Below are positions 1-8,953 of a stretch of DNA of 64,000 nucleotides, piece by piece. Under the pieces are notes generated by a model that saw only the letters and a list, made by a program, of their open reading frames with translations, was not told the DNA's origin and made no database searches. The position numbers were made by a program, and so were the translations under genes. The DNA comes from Mesorhizobium sp. (lineage in GTDB: Bacteria; Pseudomonadota; Alphaproteobacteria; Rhizobiales; Rhizobiaceae). The DNA lies in the NCBI RefSeq assembly GCF_024509055.1, contig NZ_JANINM010000444.1, positions 56,545 through 120,544 on the forward strand, in the 5' to 3' direction. How positions within the stretch are numbered: the stretch's first letter is position 1; each line of letters opens with the position of its first letter.

Positions 1-536
1 CTTCCCCTCCAATATGCCTTGAGCACCGTCGCGTAATCGTAGCCGCCGACGTATTCCTGCAAGTTCGCGAGACGCTGGTCGATGATGCGCTCGACTGGCA
101 CGCCCGCCTGGCCAGCCTCCTGTATGCAGTCCGTCACGAAGCGCTCGACCACGTTCGACAACGCGCCGCCGTCGGGCCGGGTCCGCGTGGCCATGTTGCG
201 GACGGCTTCCGCATAGAGCCCCCTCGCCTGACCACCCGTCGCATGAATCCTGCGGTCTGGCGCAAGGTCGGCATGGATCGTCACGCACTTACGCTCCAGC
301 GCGACCAGCCGCACCAGATTCAAGAAGAAGGTCTTGCCGGCTCCGTATTCGCCTATGACGAAACGTATCGCGGCCCCGCCGTCGCAGATGCGGTCGATAT
401 CCCGGACCAACGCTCCCACTTCGGCCGCGCGGCCGACCTGAACGTGACGTAGTCCCGTCTTGGGCACGACCCCGGCGGCCAGCGCCTGCAGAATGGCGTC
501 GCGGTCGCGTCCCTTGATCGTCGTCACACCCGTCAT
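1..536 (-). CDS. DUF2791/BrxD-like P-loop ATP-binding protein (3' end outside window)
   Basis: The first about 178 residues are present; the gene runs off the left edge. A clear Walker A motif (IGEYGAGKTFFLN, residues 61-73) and the surrounding sequence resemble the DUF2791 ATP-binding family, which includes BrxD of type 2 BREX phage-defence systems. The ATG overlaps the stop of the upstream TerB-domain gene by 4 bp (ATGA), so the two are translationally coupled and probably act together. Family knowledge: DUF2791 ATPases occur beside TerB-N/TerB-C proteins and large helicases in defence or DNA-processing loci. The role here is inferred; no catalytic partner beyond the left edge can be seen. 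Confidence 0.75.
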   Translation of the reverse strand, partial: MTGVTTIKGRDRDAILQALAAGVVPKTGLRHVQVGRAAEVGALVRDIDRICDGGAAIRFVIGEYGAGKTFFLNLVRLVALERKCVTIHADLAPDRRIHATGGQARGLYAEAVRNMATRTRPDGGALSNVVERFVTDCIQEAGQAGVPVERIIDQRLANLQEYVGGYDYATVLKAYWRG

Positions 537-2881
537 GCTTCCACCCTTGCTTGCTGCAGCTTGTCCCGGAGTTGTTCGACGACGGAAACGCGCTCATCGC
601 CATCGACGACAGGTTCGTCGAACCTGTCGAACCCCCATTCGTTTATCGTTTCGATCGCGCCGTCGGGCAACAATCGCAGGTTCCGCGCCTCGCCTTCGAA
701 TGCCTCGCGGTCCAGCCCGCCGCATTCCACCAGAAGGGCCAGCAGCCTTGCGTGGGCGCCGTCAAGGCCGACGAACTTCCCTTCCGTGGCCACGAGCTCC
801 CTGACCTGAGGCAAAGCGGCCGGCGGCTCCTCTTCGACGAAGATGCCCGCAAGAAGCTCCGACACCGCGGTCGTCTCCGACCTGATCCGCTCCAAACGGC
901 CATGATCGATTCTGACACCGCCAGACCGAGATGCGGCAGGTTTCGCGGGGATCGGAATGCCTGTAGCCCGCGTCTCGGGCGCGACGGCGACGGGCTCGTC
1001 AAGCGCGACCGCCCCGCGATGAAGGGCGGAGTAGAGCTCCTCCAGCGGATAGCCGAGCGCCTTGTATAGCCGCTCGAGAAACTTGACCTCGTCGGGCGCG
1101 GCGTGGCCGTCCGCGAGGACAGCTGATGTGGCCGCCCGAACGGCGCTGGCGCGCGCGTCCGCTCCGATGCTGCCCAATCTCTTTATGGCCGATTGCTGCG
1201 CCGCCGGGTCCCTGAGAAGCGTGCTGGCGTATGCCATCAGCCTTCCGTGCTCGACGCCGCCCACGCCTGGGAACGAACGGATGTCCGCCTTTATCGACTC
1301 GAATTCGGTGGGCTCGACCTTTCCGTCGGAAAGGGCCGCCAGTGCCGCCACCTCCACCATTGCCCTGGCGGCACCGTAGGCAGAGGACTCGCCGTCCACG
1401 GGAGCGCCATCCCTAGCCTTGAACAGCAGGACATAGCCGTCAGCTTCCAGCCCTCGCGAACCATATCGGCGGTCCGGCTCGAAGCCGACGTCCAGCTTGT
1501 CCATCAAGGCACCGATCTGGTTGCCAAGGCCAGCGCTCAGTTTTCCCTTGGAGGGGATCTCCATTCCCAGGGCCTGCGCCAGCCGCGTCACCTTGACCCC
1601 GGCAATCTTGTGGTCGCCGAAAAGATCGTCCACGCGTTTCAGCGCCGCCGTCCCGGTCGCCGAGCCGGACGTCAAGATTTCCTTTGGCAACAGGAAGGCC
1701 GCCTCGACGGTGTCCTTGGCCTCCGGTTTCTTCCCGAGAAGGCGGCTGTAGGAGGCAAGTTCGTCAGTGCAGGCGTTGAGAAGGCCTCTCAGGCCTTCGA
1801 TCGGCGCGGAAACTGCTGCGATGTCGGGAAGAGCTCCGAACTCGCTGTCGGACAGGTCTACCCTTCCCCCGAAGCCGCTCGCCGCCCGGTACTCGACTTT
1901 GAGCTTCGTTTTCGGCGGGTTGACCTTGAGCCCGTCCGGATAGCGCGACGCGAACCGCAGGTGCCAGAGTTCGGTAAGTTCCTCAAAGCATCTCGTTGCG
2001 GCCGTGCGGAGCTGCGTGTCCGGAAGGGAAAGTGTCCACAGAAGCGCGTCGGTGCTGTCGAAAGGAAGCTTGGAGCCGAGCTTTCGCCCGAGATGAACCC
2101 TTACCGACAGCGGCATCTCGTACCCGTTCCTAAGGTCAGGCGAGAGCGTCGGGCGTGAAGTGTCCGGATTCGCCATCAAATCCGCCACGCCGAGGAACCT
2201 TAATGCGTAGCCGTTGAAGGAGTGGTTCTGACCGTAGACCGTGAGAAGGCGCCGAACCTCCGCGGCCATCGCCGGGGCCTCGTTCCTCGCCTCGTCGACA
2301 AAGAGGCGGCGTTCGAGTCCGTAGAAGAATATGAACACGTAGCCTATGCCGATCGACGGATCGTTCCTGCCTCCTGCGAGCCATTCGAGGTAGGTTCGGC
2401 GCGTGCCGGGGGAGATCGACCGATAGGATGGCCAGTAAGGCAACGTCTTGCCTTCAGGGTCACCCCGTACGGAGCCCACCTGGCATGTTGGATCAACAAG
2501 GCAGTTCTCGACTCCGGCATTCCCAAGGAAGTACCCTCCGAGATAGAACATGCCCGACTGGATCGTAACTCCCGCCACCCGAACGCTTTCTCCGGCGGAC
2601 ACCCATATTGCCAAAGGCCCTTTGCCGCGACCATTGTCGGTTGCCATCCGATACTCCTGGACCGGATGCCTTTCCCATTGGTTGCTGCCTTCAGAAAAGC
2701 GTCGATCAGGGCGAGATCGAGGGTCCACCCAAGGCTGCTGCGCCGCTGTAGTCGGATCGCTCTTTGACGCGAGCCGAGCGACTCGCTGTGAGCGCTGCGG
2801 GGCCGCTCCTGCAAGCCTTTGCTTACGTCCCCGATAGATCAGCCACGCGACCAACGCCGCGCCGATCAGGAACCATTCCAT
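533..2881 (-). CDS. Membrane-anchored TerB-N / TerB / TerB-C domain protein
   Basis: 782 residues from ATG 2881, chosen because a GGGGGG ribosome-binding site lies just upstream and the protein then opens with one transmembrane helix (FLIGAALVAWLIY, about residues 3-17). An upstream in-frame ATG at 2938 lacks this fit. About residues 95-310 look like a TerB-N domain (FYLGGYFLG, YVFIFFYGLERRL). About 495-630 hold a helical TerB-like domain (AALAALSDGKVEPTEF, ATSAVLADGHAAPDEV). The last about 130 residues match TerB-C. TerB-N/TerB-C proteins were described as parts of tellurite-resistance-related stress and DNA-processing systems. The gene is coupled to the DUF2791 ATPase and divergent from the nuclease-helicase. 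The function is inferred to be a sensor or scaffold at the membrane. Confidence 0.85.
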   Translation of the reverse strand: MEWFLIGAALVAWLIYRGRKQRLAGAAPQRSQRVARLASKSDPTTAAQQPWVDPRSRPDRRFSEGSNQWERHPVQEYRMATDNGRGKGPLAIWVSAGESVRVAGVTIQSGMFYLGGYFLGNAGVENCLVDPTCQVGSVRGDPEGKTLPYWPSYRSISPGTRRTYLEWLAGGRNDPSIGIGYVFIFFYGLERRLFVDEARNEAPAMAAEVRRLLTVYGQNHSFNGYALRFLGVADLMANPDTSRPTLSPDLRNGYEMPLSVRVHLGRKLGSKLPFDSTDALLWTLSLPDTQLRTAATRCFEELTELWHLRFASRYPDGLKVNPPKTKLKVEYRAASGFGGRVDLSDSEFGALPDIAAVSAPIEGLRGLLNACTDELASYSRLLGKKPEAKDTVEAAFLLPKEILTSGSATGTAALKRVDDLFGDHKIAGVKVTRLAQALGMEIPSKGKLSAGLGNQIGALMDKLDVGFEPDRRYGSRGLEADGYVLLFKARDGAPVDGESSAYGAARAMVEVAALAALSDGKVEPTEFESIKADIRSFPGVGGVEHGRLMAYASTLLRDPAAQQSAIKRLGSIGADARASAVRAATSAVLADGHAAPDEVKFLERLYKALGYPLEELYSALHRGAVALDEPVAVAPETRATGIPIPAKPAASRSGGVRIDHGRLERIRSETTAVSELLAGIFVEEEPPAALPQVRELVATEGKFVGLDGAHARLLALLVECGGLDREAFEGEARNLRLLPDGAIETINEWGFDRFDEPVVDGDERVSVVEQLRDKLQQARVEA

Positions 2882-3187
2882 GATCGCCCCCCGACCCTCA
2901 GGATATTCCGTTGACATCATGGCATGGCTCGCGGGCATTGGACAATCTTCCGGCCAAGGTTATTGCTGACTGCAAACAACTTCGATCACTGGGCAGCTCG
3001 CGATTGGTTGTCGCCACTTAAAATGAGCCAGGCAATAGGCCCAGCTGGCGGCCCCAGAAGTTCCTGCCGAGCGTGTTGTATTCCCGCTTTTAGGCGCCCT
3101 TAAACGGAGAAAGTTTCTCTCGCTAGGGATTATTAACTACAGCGAATGGAAATAGGCTCCGCGTCAGAAATTTGGGGGGACACCGGC
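2882..3187. promoter_or_regulatory. Divergent control region of the TerB operon and the nuclease-helicase
   Basis: This 306-bp gap has no credible gene. It must carry promoters for both directions. A 13-bp palindrome GAGAAAGTTTCTC lies at 3107-3119, and an AT-rich stretch (TTATTAACTAC, 3129-3139) follows that could serve as a -10 region for the rightward gene. The palindrome could be an operator; no regulator gene is seen next to it. Confidence 0.4.
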
Positions 3188-6100
3188 ATGCAGCTAGTTG
3201 CGGGCGAACTGCGCCTTAGCGCGAGCGACTTGGTGGGGCATCTAAGTTGCCGTCACTTGAGCGTACTTGACCGTGCTGTTGCGCAGGGACAGCTCGCAAA
3301 GCCCGCCTATTGGGATCCTCAACTGGAGGTTCTACGTGAGCGCGGAGCCGTGCACGAGCGGAACTTCGTGCAGCATTTGGCCGACAGCGGACTGACGATA
3401 ACCCGGATCGACGGGGTAGACATCTCTGACGCAGCCGTTGCAGCGACCGTCCAATCGATGGCGGCCGGCGCCGAGGTCATCGTGCAGGCAGCGTTGCGTA
3501 ATGGCCGCTGGGGCGGGCGCGCCGATATCCTGCGGCGCATCGAGAAGCCAAGCAACCTTGGCTCCTGGTCGTACGAGGTGCTCGACACCAAGCTGGCGAG
3601 GGAAACGAAGGCCGGGACGGTGCTCCAGCTCTGCCTCTACTCGGACCTGCTGGAACGCGCACAGGGCCTCGCGCCGGATCAGATGCACGTGGTTGCCCCC
3701 TGGTCCGACTTCATTCCGCAGACTTTCCGCTTCGCCGACTACGCTGCCTACTATCGCCAGGTTAAGCGGCGCTTCGAGCAGTCGCTGGAGCAGGAGAACG
3801 CTCCTGCAACATACCCCGACCCGACCGAGCACTGCGACGTCTGCCGCTGGCATGACGCCTGCGATCGCAAGAGGCGCGAGGACGACCACCCTTCCCTGAT
3901 CGCCGGCGCGACGAAGGTCCAGATCAACGAGTTCGCGCAGCGCGGCGCATCGACGATGGCCGGCATCGCGGCTGTCGCCCTTCCTCTTCCTTGGCGACCC
4001 GAGCGCGGATCGGTCGGCTCTTACGATCGAGTGCGGGAGCAGGCGCGCGTGCAGGTCGAGGCCCGGGAAACCGGAGCGCGACGGATCGAGATGCTTGAGA
4101 TCGAGCCGGGGTGCGGGTTGGCACGCCTCCCCGAGCCATCCGCCGGCGACATCTTCCTGGACCTCGAAGGCGATCCTTTCGTGGGAGAGCACGGCCTGGA
4201 GTACCTCTTCGGCTATCTGTGCAACGACGGTCACGGCCAAAGCGTCTACATCGGCGACTGGGCATTAAGCAGGACCGAGGAACGGCAGGCTTTCGAGCGG
4301 TTCGTCGATTTCGTCATGGCGCGCTGGCAGGCGTATCCGGAGCTGCACATCTACCACTACGCTCCCTATGAGCCGGCGGCGCTCAAGCGGCTTATGGGGA
4401 GGTATGGCACGCGCGAAGACGAGATTGACCGCATGCTGCGGGCAAAGCTCTTCGTCGACCTCTATTCGGTTGTCCGCCACGGCGTGCGCGCTAGCGTGGA
4501 GAGCTACTCCATCAAGCGCCTCGAGCCATTTTACGGCTTCGTAAGGCGGGTGCCTCTCACCGACGCAAACAGCGCGCTCTCCAGCTTTCAGGCCAATCTC
4601 GAACTCGGCGACGTCGGGTCCATCAGCGAGGAAACCCGAGCGACCGTGCGCGGCTACAACGAGGATGACTGCCTATCGACGGCCGTCCTCCGTGCATGGT
4701 TAGAGGATCGGCGGGCCGAAGCCATCGCCGCTGGAGTGGACGTACCGCGACCCGCGGCCGGCGATGACGGCGCGCCGAACGAGAACGTCGCCGCCTGGCT
4801 TGCGCGCATCGCTCCCGTCATCGAGCAGCTTCTGCAAGGCATCCCTGACGATCCTGCCGAACGCTCGGAAGAGCAGCAGGCCCGCTGGCTGCTTGCCAAC
4901 CTGCTCGATTGGCATCGGCGGGAAGTCAAGGCGACCTGGTGGGAGCTCTTTCGCCTTGCGGCCGTATCTGCCGAAGAGCTGCTCGACGAACGGGCGGGAC
5001 TGTCGGGACTTGTGTTCGTCGGGGAAGCCGGCGGAACGGCTCGGGCGCCTATCCATCGCTACAGTTACCCGAAGCAGGAGACTTCCCTGCGCGGTGGCGA
5101 AGACCTTCGCAATTGCGGCGGCGAGAAGCTCGGATCGGTCGCAGCGATTTCGCTTGAGGAGCGGACGGTCGACATCAAGAAGCGGCAGGACAGCGCGACC
5201 CTCCACCCTGAAGCCGTTTTCGCCCACAAGGTCGTCGGCGCCGAGGTCATTGCGAAAGCGCTCCTCCGCATTGGCGAGCACGTTGTCGCGAACGGGATCG
5301 AAGGCCCCGGCCCGTACCAGGCCGCCCGGGATCTTCTGTTGAGGCGGCCGCCTCCCGTCGGCGGCCATTCCATCAGAGAGGCAGGCGAGAGCACGCTGGA
5401 TGCCGCGTTGCGGCTGGCGGGGCATCTCGGGGAAGGCGTCTTGCCCGTCCAGGGACCGCCGGGCGCCGGAAAAACCTTCACGGCGGCGCGGATGATCTGC
5501 GCTCTCGTGCGGCAAGGCAAGACGGTCGGGATCACCGCAAACAGCCACAAGGTCATCCGGAACCTCATCGACAAGGTCATCGAGGAAGCGGATGGGCTCG
5601 GCGTCGATCTCCAGTGCTGTCACAAGGCCGACGAGGAAGAAGAAGAACACCATCGCCTGACCATCGCCCGCCGCAGCGAAGACCTCATCGCGGCGATCGG
5701 CCATGGCGTACACGTCGGAGGAGGAACAGCTTGGCTCTGGTCGCACCCCGACGCCTTTGAGGCGGTAGACGTGCTTTTCGTAGACGAGGCGGCCCAGATG
5801 GCCCTCCCGAACGTGCTCGCCGTCTCGCAGGCTGCGAAGACGCTTGTCCTCGTGGGTGACCCGCAACAGCTCGACCAGCCGATTCAGGGCAGCCACCCTG
5901 ACGGCTGTGACGTATCAGCCCTCGACCACATCCTCGACGGCGCCCAAACCATTCCGGCGGATCGCGGCCTGTTCCTTGACGAAACGTGGCGGCTGCACCC
6001 CGACATCTGCAGGTTCACGTCCCAGCTCTTCTACGCGGAGGAACTCCATCCTCGCCAGGGGCTGGAGCGCCAGTTCATCGGCGGCGACACGCGCGTGTCA

Positions 6101-6586
6101 GGCGCCGGCCTCCGGTGGCAGCCCGTCGAGCACCACGGCAACCAGAGCAATTCGCCTGAAGAAGCCGAGGCCATCGCGAACCTGGTCAACGAAGTCATCG
6201 CGGCGGGCGTTAGTTGGACCGATCGTGAGGGAAATCTCCGCCCTTTGACGCTGGACGACATTCTCATCATTGCGCCGTTCAACGCGCAGGTTTTCGAAAT
6301 CCAGAAGCGCCTGCCCGGCGCGAGGGTCGGGACCGTCGACAAATTCCAGGGGCAGGAAGCGCCGATCGCGATCTATTCCACCGCGACCTCAAGCCCGGCC
6401 GACGCCCCGCGCGGCATGGAGTTCTTGTACAGCCTGAACCGCTTGAACGTGGCGACCTCCCGAGCGAAATGCGTATGCGTCCTGGTGTCGTCTCCGATGC
6501 TTTTCCAAGCTGAGTGTCGAACACCACGCCAGATGCAGCTGGCGAATGCCCTGTGCCGATATCTCGAGCTCGCGACAACCCTGTAG
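3188..6586 (+). CDS. TM0106-type RecB/Cas4-like nuclease fused to RNase H-like and SF1 helicase domains
   Basis: 1132 residues from ATG 3188, preferred over ATG 3146 because GGGGGGA precedes it at a good distance. N-terminus: PD-(D/E)XK nuclease with GGRADIL and EVLDTK (near residues 110-135), plus Cys near residue 21 and a C-x2-C-x5-C set (CDVCRWHDAC, near 216-225), the arrangement of a Cas4/AddB-type Fe-S cluster. Middle: an RNase H-like exonuclease segment (DIFLDLEGDPF, near 321). C-terminus: SF1 helicase with Walker A GPPGAGKTF (near 755), DEAA (near 866), TVDKFQGQEA (near 1050) and NVATSRAKC (near 1088). All key motifs look intact. This is the architecture of the TM0106 family of RecB-like putative nucleases. 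It faces the TerB/ATPase operon and may act with it on foreign DNA; that link is inferred from position only. Confidence 0.88.
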   Translation: MQLVAGELRLSASDLVGHLSCRHLSVLDRAVAQGQLAKPAYWDPQLEVLRERGAVHERNFVQHLADSGLTITRIDGVDISDAAVAATVQSMAAGAEVIVQAALRNGRWGGRADILRRIEKPSNLGSWSYEVLDTKLARETKAGTVLQLCLYSDLLERAQGLAPDQMHVVAPWSDFIPQTFRFADYAAYYRQVKRRFEQSLEQENAPATYPDPTEHCDVCRWHDACDRKRREDDHPSLIAGATKVQINEFAQRGASTMAGIAAVALPLPWRPERGSVGSYDRVREQARVQVEARETGARRIEMLEIEPGCGLARLPEPSAGDIFLDLEGDPFVGEHGLEYLFGYLCNDGHGQSVYIGDWALSRTEERQAFERFVDFVMARWQAYPELHIYHYAPYEPAALKRLMGRYGTREDEIDRMLRAKLFVDLYSVVRHGVRASVESYSIKRLEPFYGFVRRVPLTDANSALSSFQANLELGDVGSISEETRATVRGYNEDDCLSTAVLRAWLEDRRAEAIAAGVDVPRPAAGDDGAPNENVAAWLARIAPVIEQLLQGIPDDPAERSEEQQARWLLANLLDWHRREVKATWWELFRLAAVSAEELLDERAGLSGLVFVGEAGGTARAPIHRYSYPKQETSLRGGEDLRNCGGEKLGSVAAISLEERTVDIKKRQDSATLHPEAVFAHKVVGAEVIAKALLRIGEHVVANGIEGPGPYQAARDLLLRRPPPVGGHSIREAGESTLDAALRLAGHLGEGVLPVQGPPGAGKTFTAARMICALVRQGKTVGITANSHKVIRNLIDKVIEEADGLGVDLQCCHKADEEEEEHHRLTIARRSEDLIAAIGHGVHVGGGTAWLWSHPDAFEAVDVLFVDEAAQMALPNVLAVSQAAKTLVLVGDPQQLDQPIQGSHPDGCDVSALDHILDGAQTIPADRGLFLDETWRLHPDICRFTSQLFYAEELHPRQGLERQFIGGDTRVSGAGLRWQPVEHHGNQSNSPEEAEAIANLVNEVIAAGVSWTDREGNLRPLTLDDILIIAPFNAQVFEIQKRLPGARVGTVDKFQGQEAPIAIYSTATSSPADAPRGMEFLYSLNRLNVATSRAKCVCVLVSSPMLFQAECRTPRQMQLANALCRYLELATTL

Positions 6587-6939
6587 GCAGATCACAGTCG
6601 AGCGCGAAGGGGTTCGTTCGCGCGACTGCAAACAGCAGGCATTCGAGAGCCGGACCCTCTGCCTGGTAAGCCGCGCTTCCCGACCGCTCCCGCAGCGGCC
6701 CTCGGAGGGCGGGAAAACATTTCCCGAACCTGGGTTCCGCCTGGGCGAATGGCAATAAGGGGGCCGAAAGCAGTAGGTCCGCTTTCAGAGTGATCGGGCT
6801 GAAAGGCGGACCTTGTGTAAACGCAATGCTGACCATTCGCACCAATCAGGACCTCCGATGTGGGCCCAGACGGCGTCTGTGTTGCAATGGCTCACACTTT
6901 TTGGACGAGAGACGATCTTTCTACAATAATCGGCGAGCC
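6587..6939. other. Non-coding boundary with two inverted repeats
   Basis: No supported gene lies in these 353 bp. Two inverted repeats are visible: CGGGAAA-aca-TTTCCCG at 6710-6726, and a longer one at 6775-6813 whose arms AGGTCCGCTTTCAG and CTGAAAGGCGGACCT pair with a single bulge. Neither has a U-tract on either strand, so they are poor classical terminators. They separate the defence-like block from the sugar operon and may be remnants of a mobile or REP-type element. Confidence 0.45.
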
Positions 6940-7689
6940 TCAGCTCTCCTGCCTGAGCGGCCGTATCAGAATCTCCTCGACGTTAACGCGCACGGGCTGA
7001 GTGACTGCATAGTGTACGGCCGCAGCGATATCCTCCGGCTGCATCGGTTCAACTTCCGAAAGTCGTCCCAGAAGAGCGGCCCGCAGAGTTTGATCGGTCA
7101 CATGGTTGGGCAGTTCAGTCGCGACCATGCCCGGCTCGACGACCGTTACACGGATGCCATATCTGTGGACTTCCCTGCGGAGCGCTTGGGAAAATCCGAC
7201 AACTCCGAATTTCGACGCGGCGTAACCTGCGGCTGGGACGTTTGCCGAGCGCCCCGCGTCCGAGGCGATGTTTACGATGTGGCCGGCCTTACTTGCTCGT
7301 AGCAAGGGGAGCGCGAGGTGGCTGGCTTCCATCAGCGCCAGAAGATTCACCTCAATCATGCGTCGCCACTGCGCGGTGTCGGCATCGGCAACGAGTGACA
7401 AAGTGAGAATGCCCGCGTTGTTCACCAGAATGTCGAGCTTCCCGTGTATCTGGCCGACCTGGCCAAACATCATTCCCTGTTGTGCGGGATCGGCTACGTC
7501 AACAGCCAGGCAGCTTGCCTCGCCGCCCGCCCGCCTGATCTCGTGAGCCAATGCCTCCAGGCGATCCAATCGCCTGGCCGCCAAGATGACAATCGCGCCC
7601 GAAGCTGCGAGCGCTTCGGCGCAGGCCGCGCCAATTCCGGAAGATGCGCCTGTGACCAACGCAACCCGACCAACCAGAGGCTTTTGCAT
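6940..7689 (-). CDS. SDR family NAD(P)-dependent oxidoreductase
   Basis: 249 residues, the usual length for a classical short-chain dehydrogenase. The cofactor motif TGASSGIG is at residues 14-21, VNNAG near residue 89, and the catalytic Tyr-Lys pair is in YAASK near 154. The start is supported by GAGGAAACAAAC directly before the ATG. It is the last gene of the minus-strand sugar operon, about 140 bp after the second Gfo/Idh/MocA gene. It probably oxidises or reduces a sugar or polyol intermediate. The substrate is unknown. Confidence 0.88.
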   Translation of the reverse strand: MQKPLVGRVALVTGASSGIGAACAEALAASGAIVILAARRLDRLEALAHEIRRAGGEASCLAVDVADPAQQGMMFGQVGQIHGKLDILVNNAGILTLSLVADADTAQWRRMIEVNLLALMEASHLALPLLRASKAGHIVNIASDAGRSANVPAAGYAASKFGVVGFSQALRREVHRYGIRVTVVEPGMVATELPNHVTDQTLRAALLGRLSEVEPMQPEDIAAAVHYAVTQPVRVNVEEILIRPLRQES

Positions 7690-7829
7690 GTTTGTTTCCT
7701 CGTCAAGCGTTAGTGAGCAAGCTATTGAAATCCAAAAGCGAAGAGTTGACGCGGCCGCCGGTACGTCGCCTGGGCTTGGCGCGCTCGCGCGTGGCAGGCA
7801 CCTCCAGGGTGGAGGTGTACCAATGGGAC

Positions 7830-8897
7830 CTATCGGTCAGCGAAAGCCGGATGCTGAGCGTACAATTGCCGAATCAGCTCCTCTACCGACAGCGCGGCTT
7901 GTCCGTCTGCGGGTCTGTTGGTCACGATCCCGTCGACAAAGTCCGCTGTGCATCGCATCCAGGCTGGCGTGAGATCAGCGTGGTCAGCCTTGACTGGCAG
8001 CCGGGTTGCATGGAGCGACGAGTCGACGAACACCAGCGGCCATTCCGCGTCCTGGGCTTCGGGAAAGTAGTCAAATCCACCATGACTGCCCACAACGCTT
8101 ACCCGGTTCTCATCGGCGCCGGCGTAGGCCCAAGCGACCTCCCCATTGATCAAGGCGCCGGATGCCGCTGTGAGACTGAAGCGAGCACGATCCTCGACGT
8201 CAAACTGTAGGGCAGGCTCGGAAACGACCTGACTTGCGGTCCAGTCACCCAGCCCTTTGCCTCTAGAGCCGTGGCTACCCCAGATGTGCGACGTTTCCAC
8301 CTCGGCGGAAGGATCCCCTGCCAGCCACAGCGCCAGGTCAATGACATGGGGGCCAAGGTCGGCTAGGACACCGCCGCCCGACAGCGCTCGCCTGGTAAAC
8401 CACGTACCGTATCCTGGGATTCCGGACCGCCGCACCAGTCTGATCTCGATGGATTCGATCGAACCGATCGCCCGGTTCGCGATCGCCTCCTTCATCTGGA
8501 TCATAGATGGACGGAAGCGTTGCGGTAGATTGACGGCAAAGCTGATACCAGCCTCTCTGGCGGATGCCACCATGGCGCGCGCGTCGAAGATCGAGGCCGC
8601 CAGCGGTTTTTCCATCAGAATGTGAACACCAGCCTGAATTGCCGCATCGGCGGCCTGTCGGTGGAGAAAATTCGGAAGCGCTACAACTACAGCGTCGATC
8701 CTTCCATCTGAAAAGACCTCGTCCAGCGACTGAGCGACCGTCGGTATCGCAAATTCACGGGCAAGTGCATTGGTCCGGTCGATATCCCGCCCCATCAACA
8801 CGGCCACATCCACTCGCGAATCCGCGCGAAGCGCCGGGAGATGCGCTTTGCGGACGATGGCCCCGGTCCCAAGAACTGCAAATCTGAGTCTGGTCAT
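7830..8897 (-). CDS. Gfo/Idh/MocA family oxidoreductase (second copy)
   Basis: 355 residues from ATG 8897; a GTG six bases upstream is too close to the AGG ribosome-binding sequence. The N-terminal Rossmann motif LGTGAIVRKAHL and the EKPLA motif (near residue 93) mark the Gfo/Idh/MocA family, which oxidises sugars or inositols with NAD(P). The C-terminal domain contains GGGVLADLGPHVIDLALWL, typical of the family. It follows the binding-protein gene of the sugar transporter, separated by a strong hairpin, and works in the same operon as the first Gfo/Idh/MocA gene at 14.4 kb. The substrate is not identifiable from sequence. Confidence 0.88.
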   Translation of the reverse strand: MTRLRFAVLGTGAIVRKAHLPALRADSRVDVAVLMGRDIDRTNALAREFAIPTVAQSLDEVFSDGRIDAVVVALPNFLHRQAADAAIQAGVHILMEKPLAASIFDARAMVASAREAGISFAVNLPQRFRPSMIQMKEAIANRAIGSIESIEIRLVRRSGIPGYGTWFTRRALSGGGVLADLGPHVIDLALWLAGDPSAEVETSHIWGSHGSRGKGLGDWTASQVVSEPALQFDVEDRARFSLTAASGALINGEVAWAYAGADENRVSVVGSHGGFDYFPEAQDAEWPLVFVDSSLHATRLPVKADHADLTPAWMRCTADFVDGIVTNRPADGQAALSVEELIRQLYAQHPAFADR

Positions 8898-8916
8898 TGC
8901 CACAGCCTAGGAGGCA

Positions 8917-8942
8917 TGGCGAGAGCGCGCGCGCTCTCGCCA
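8917..8942 (-). other. Intercistronic perfect palindrome (RNA hairpin) after the sugar-binding-protein gene
   Basis: A 26-nt perfect palindrome with arms TGGCGAGAGCGCG/CGCGCTCTCGCCA. It sits between the binding-protein stop (8954) and the next gene start (8897), with no U-tract. It could block 3' decay of the binding-protein message or partially end transcription. Confidence 0.6.
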
Positions 8943-8953
8943 GCCAAGCTCTA

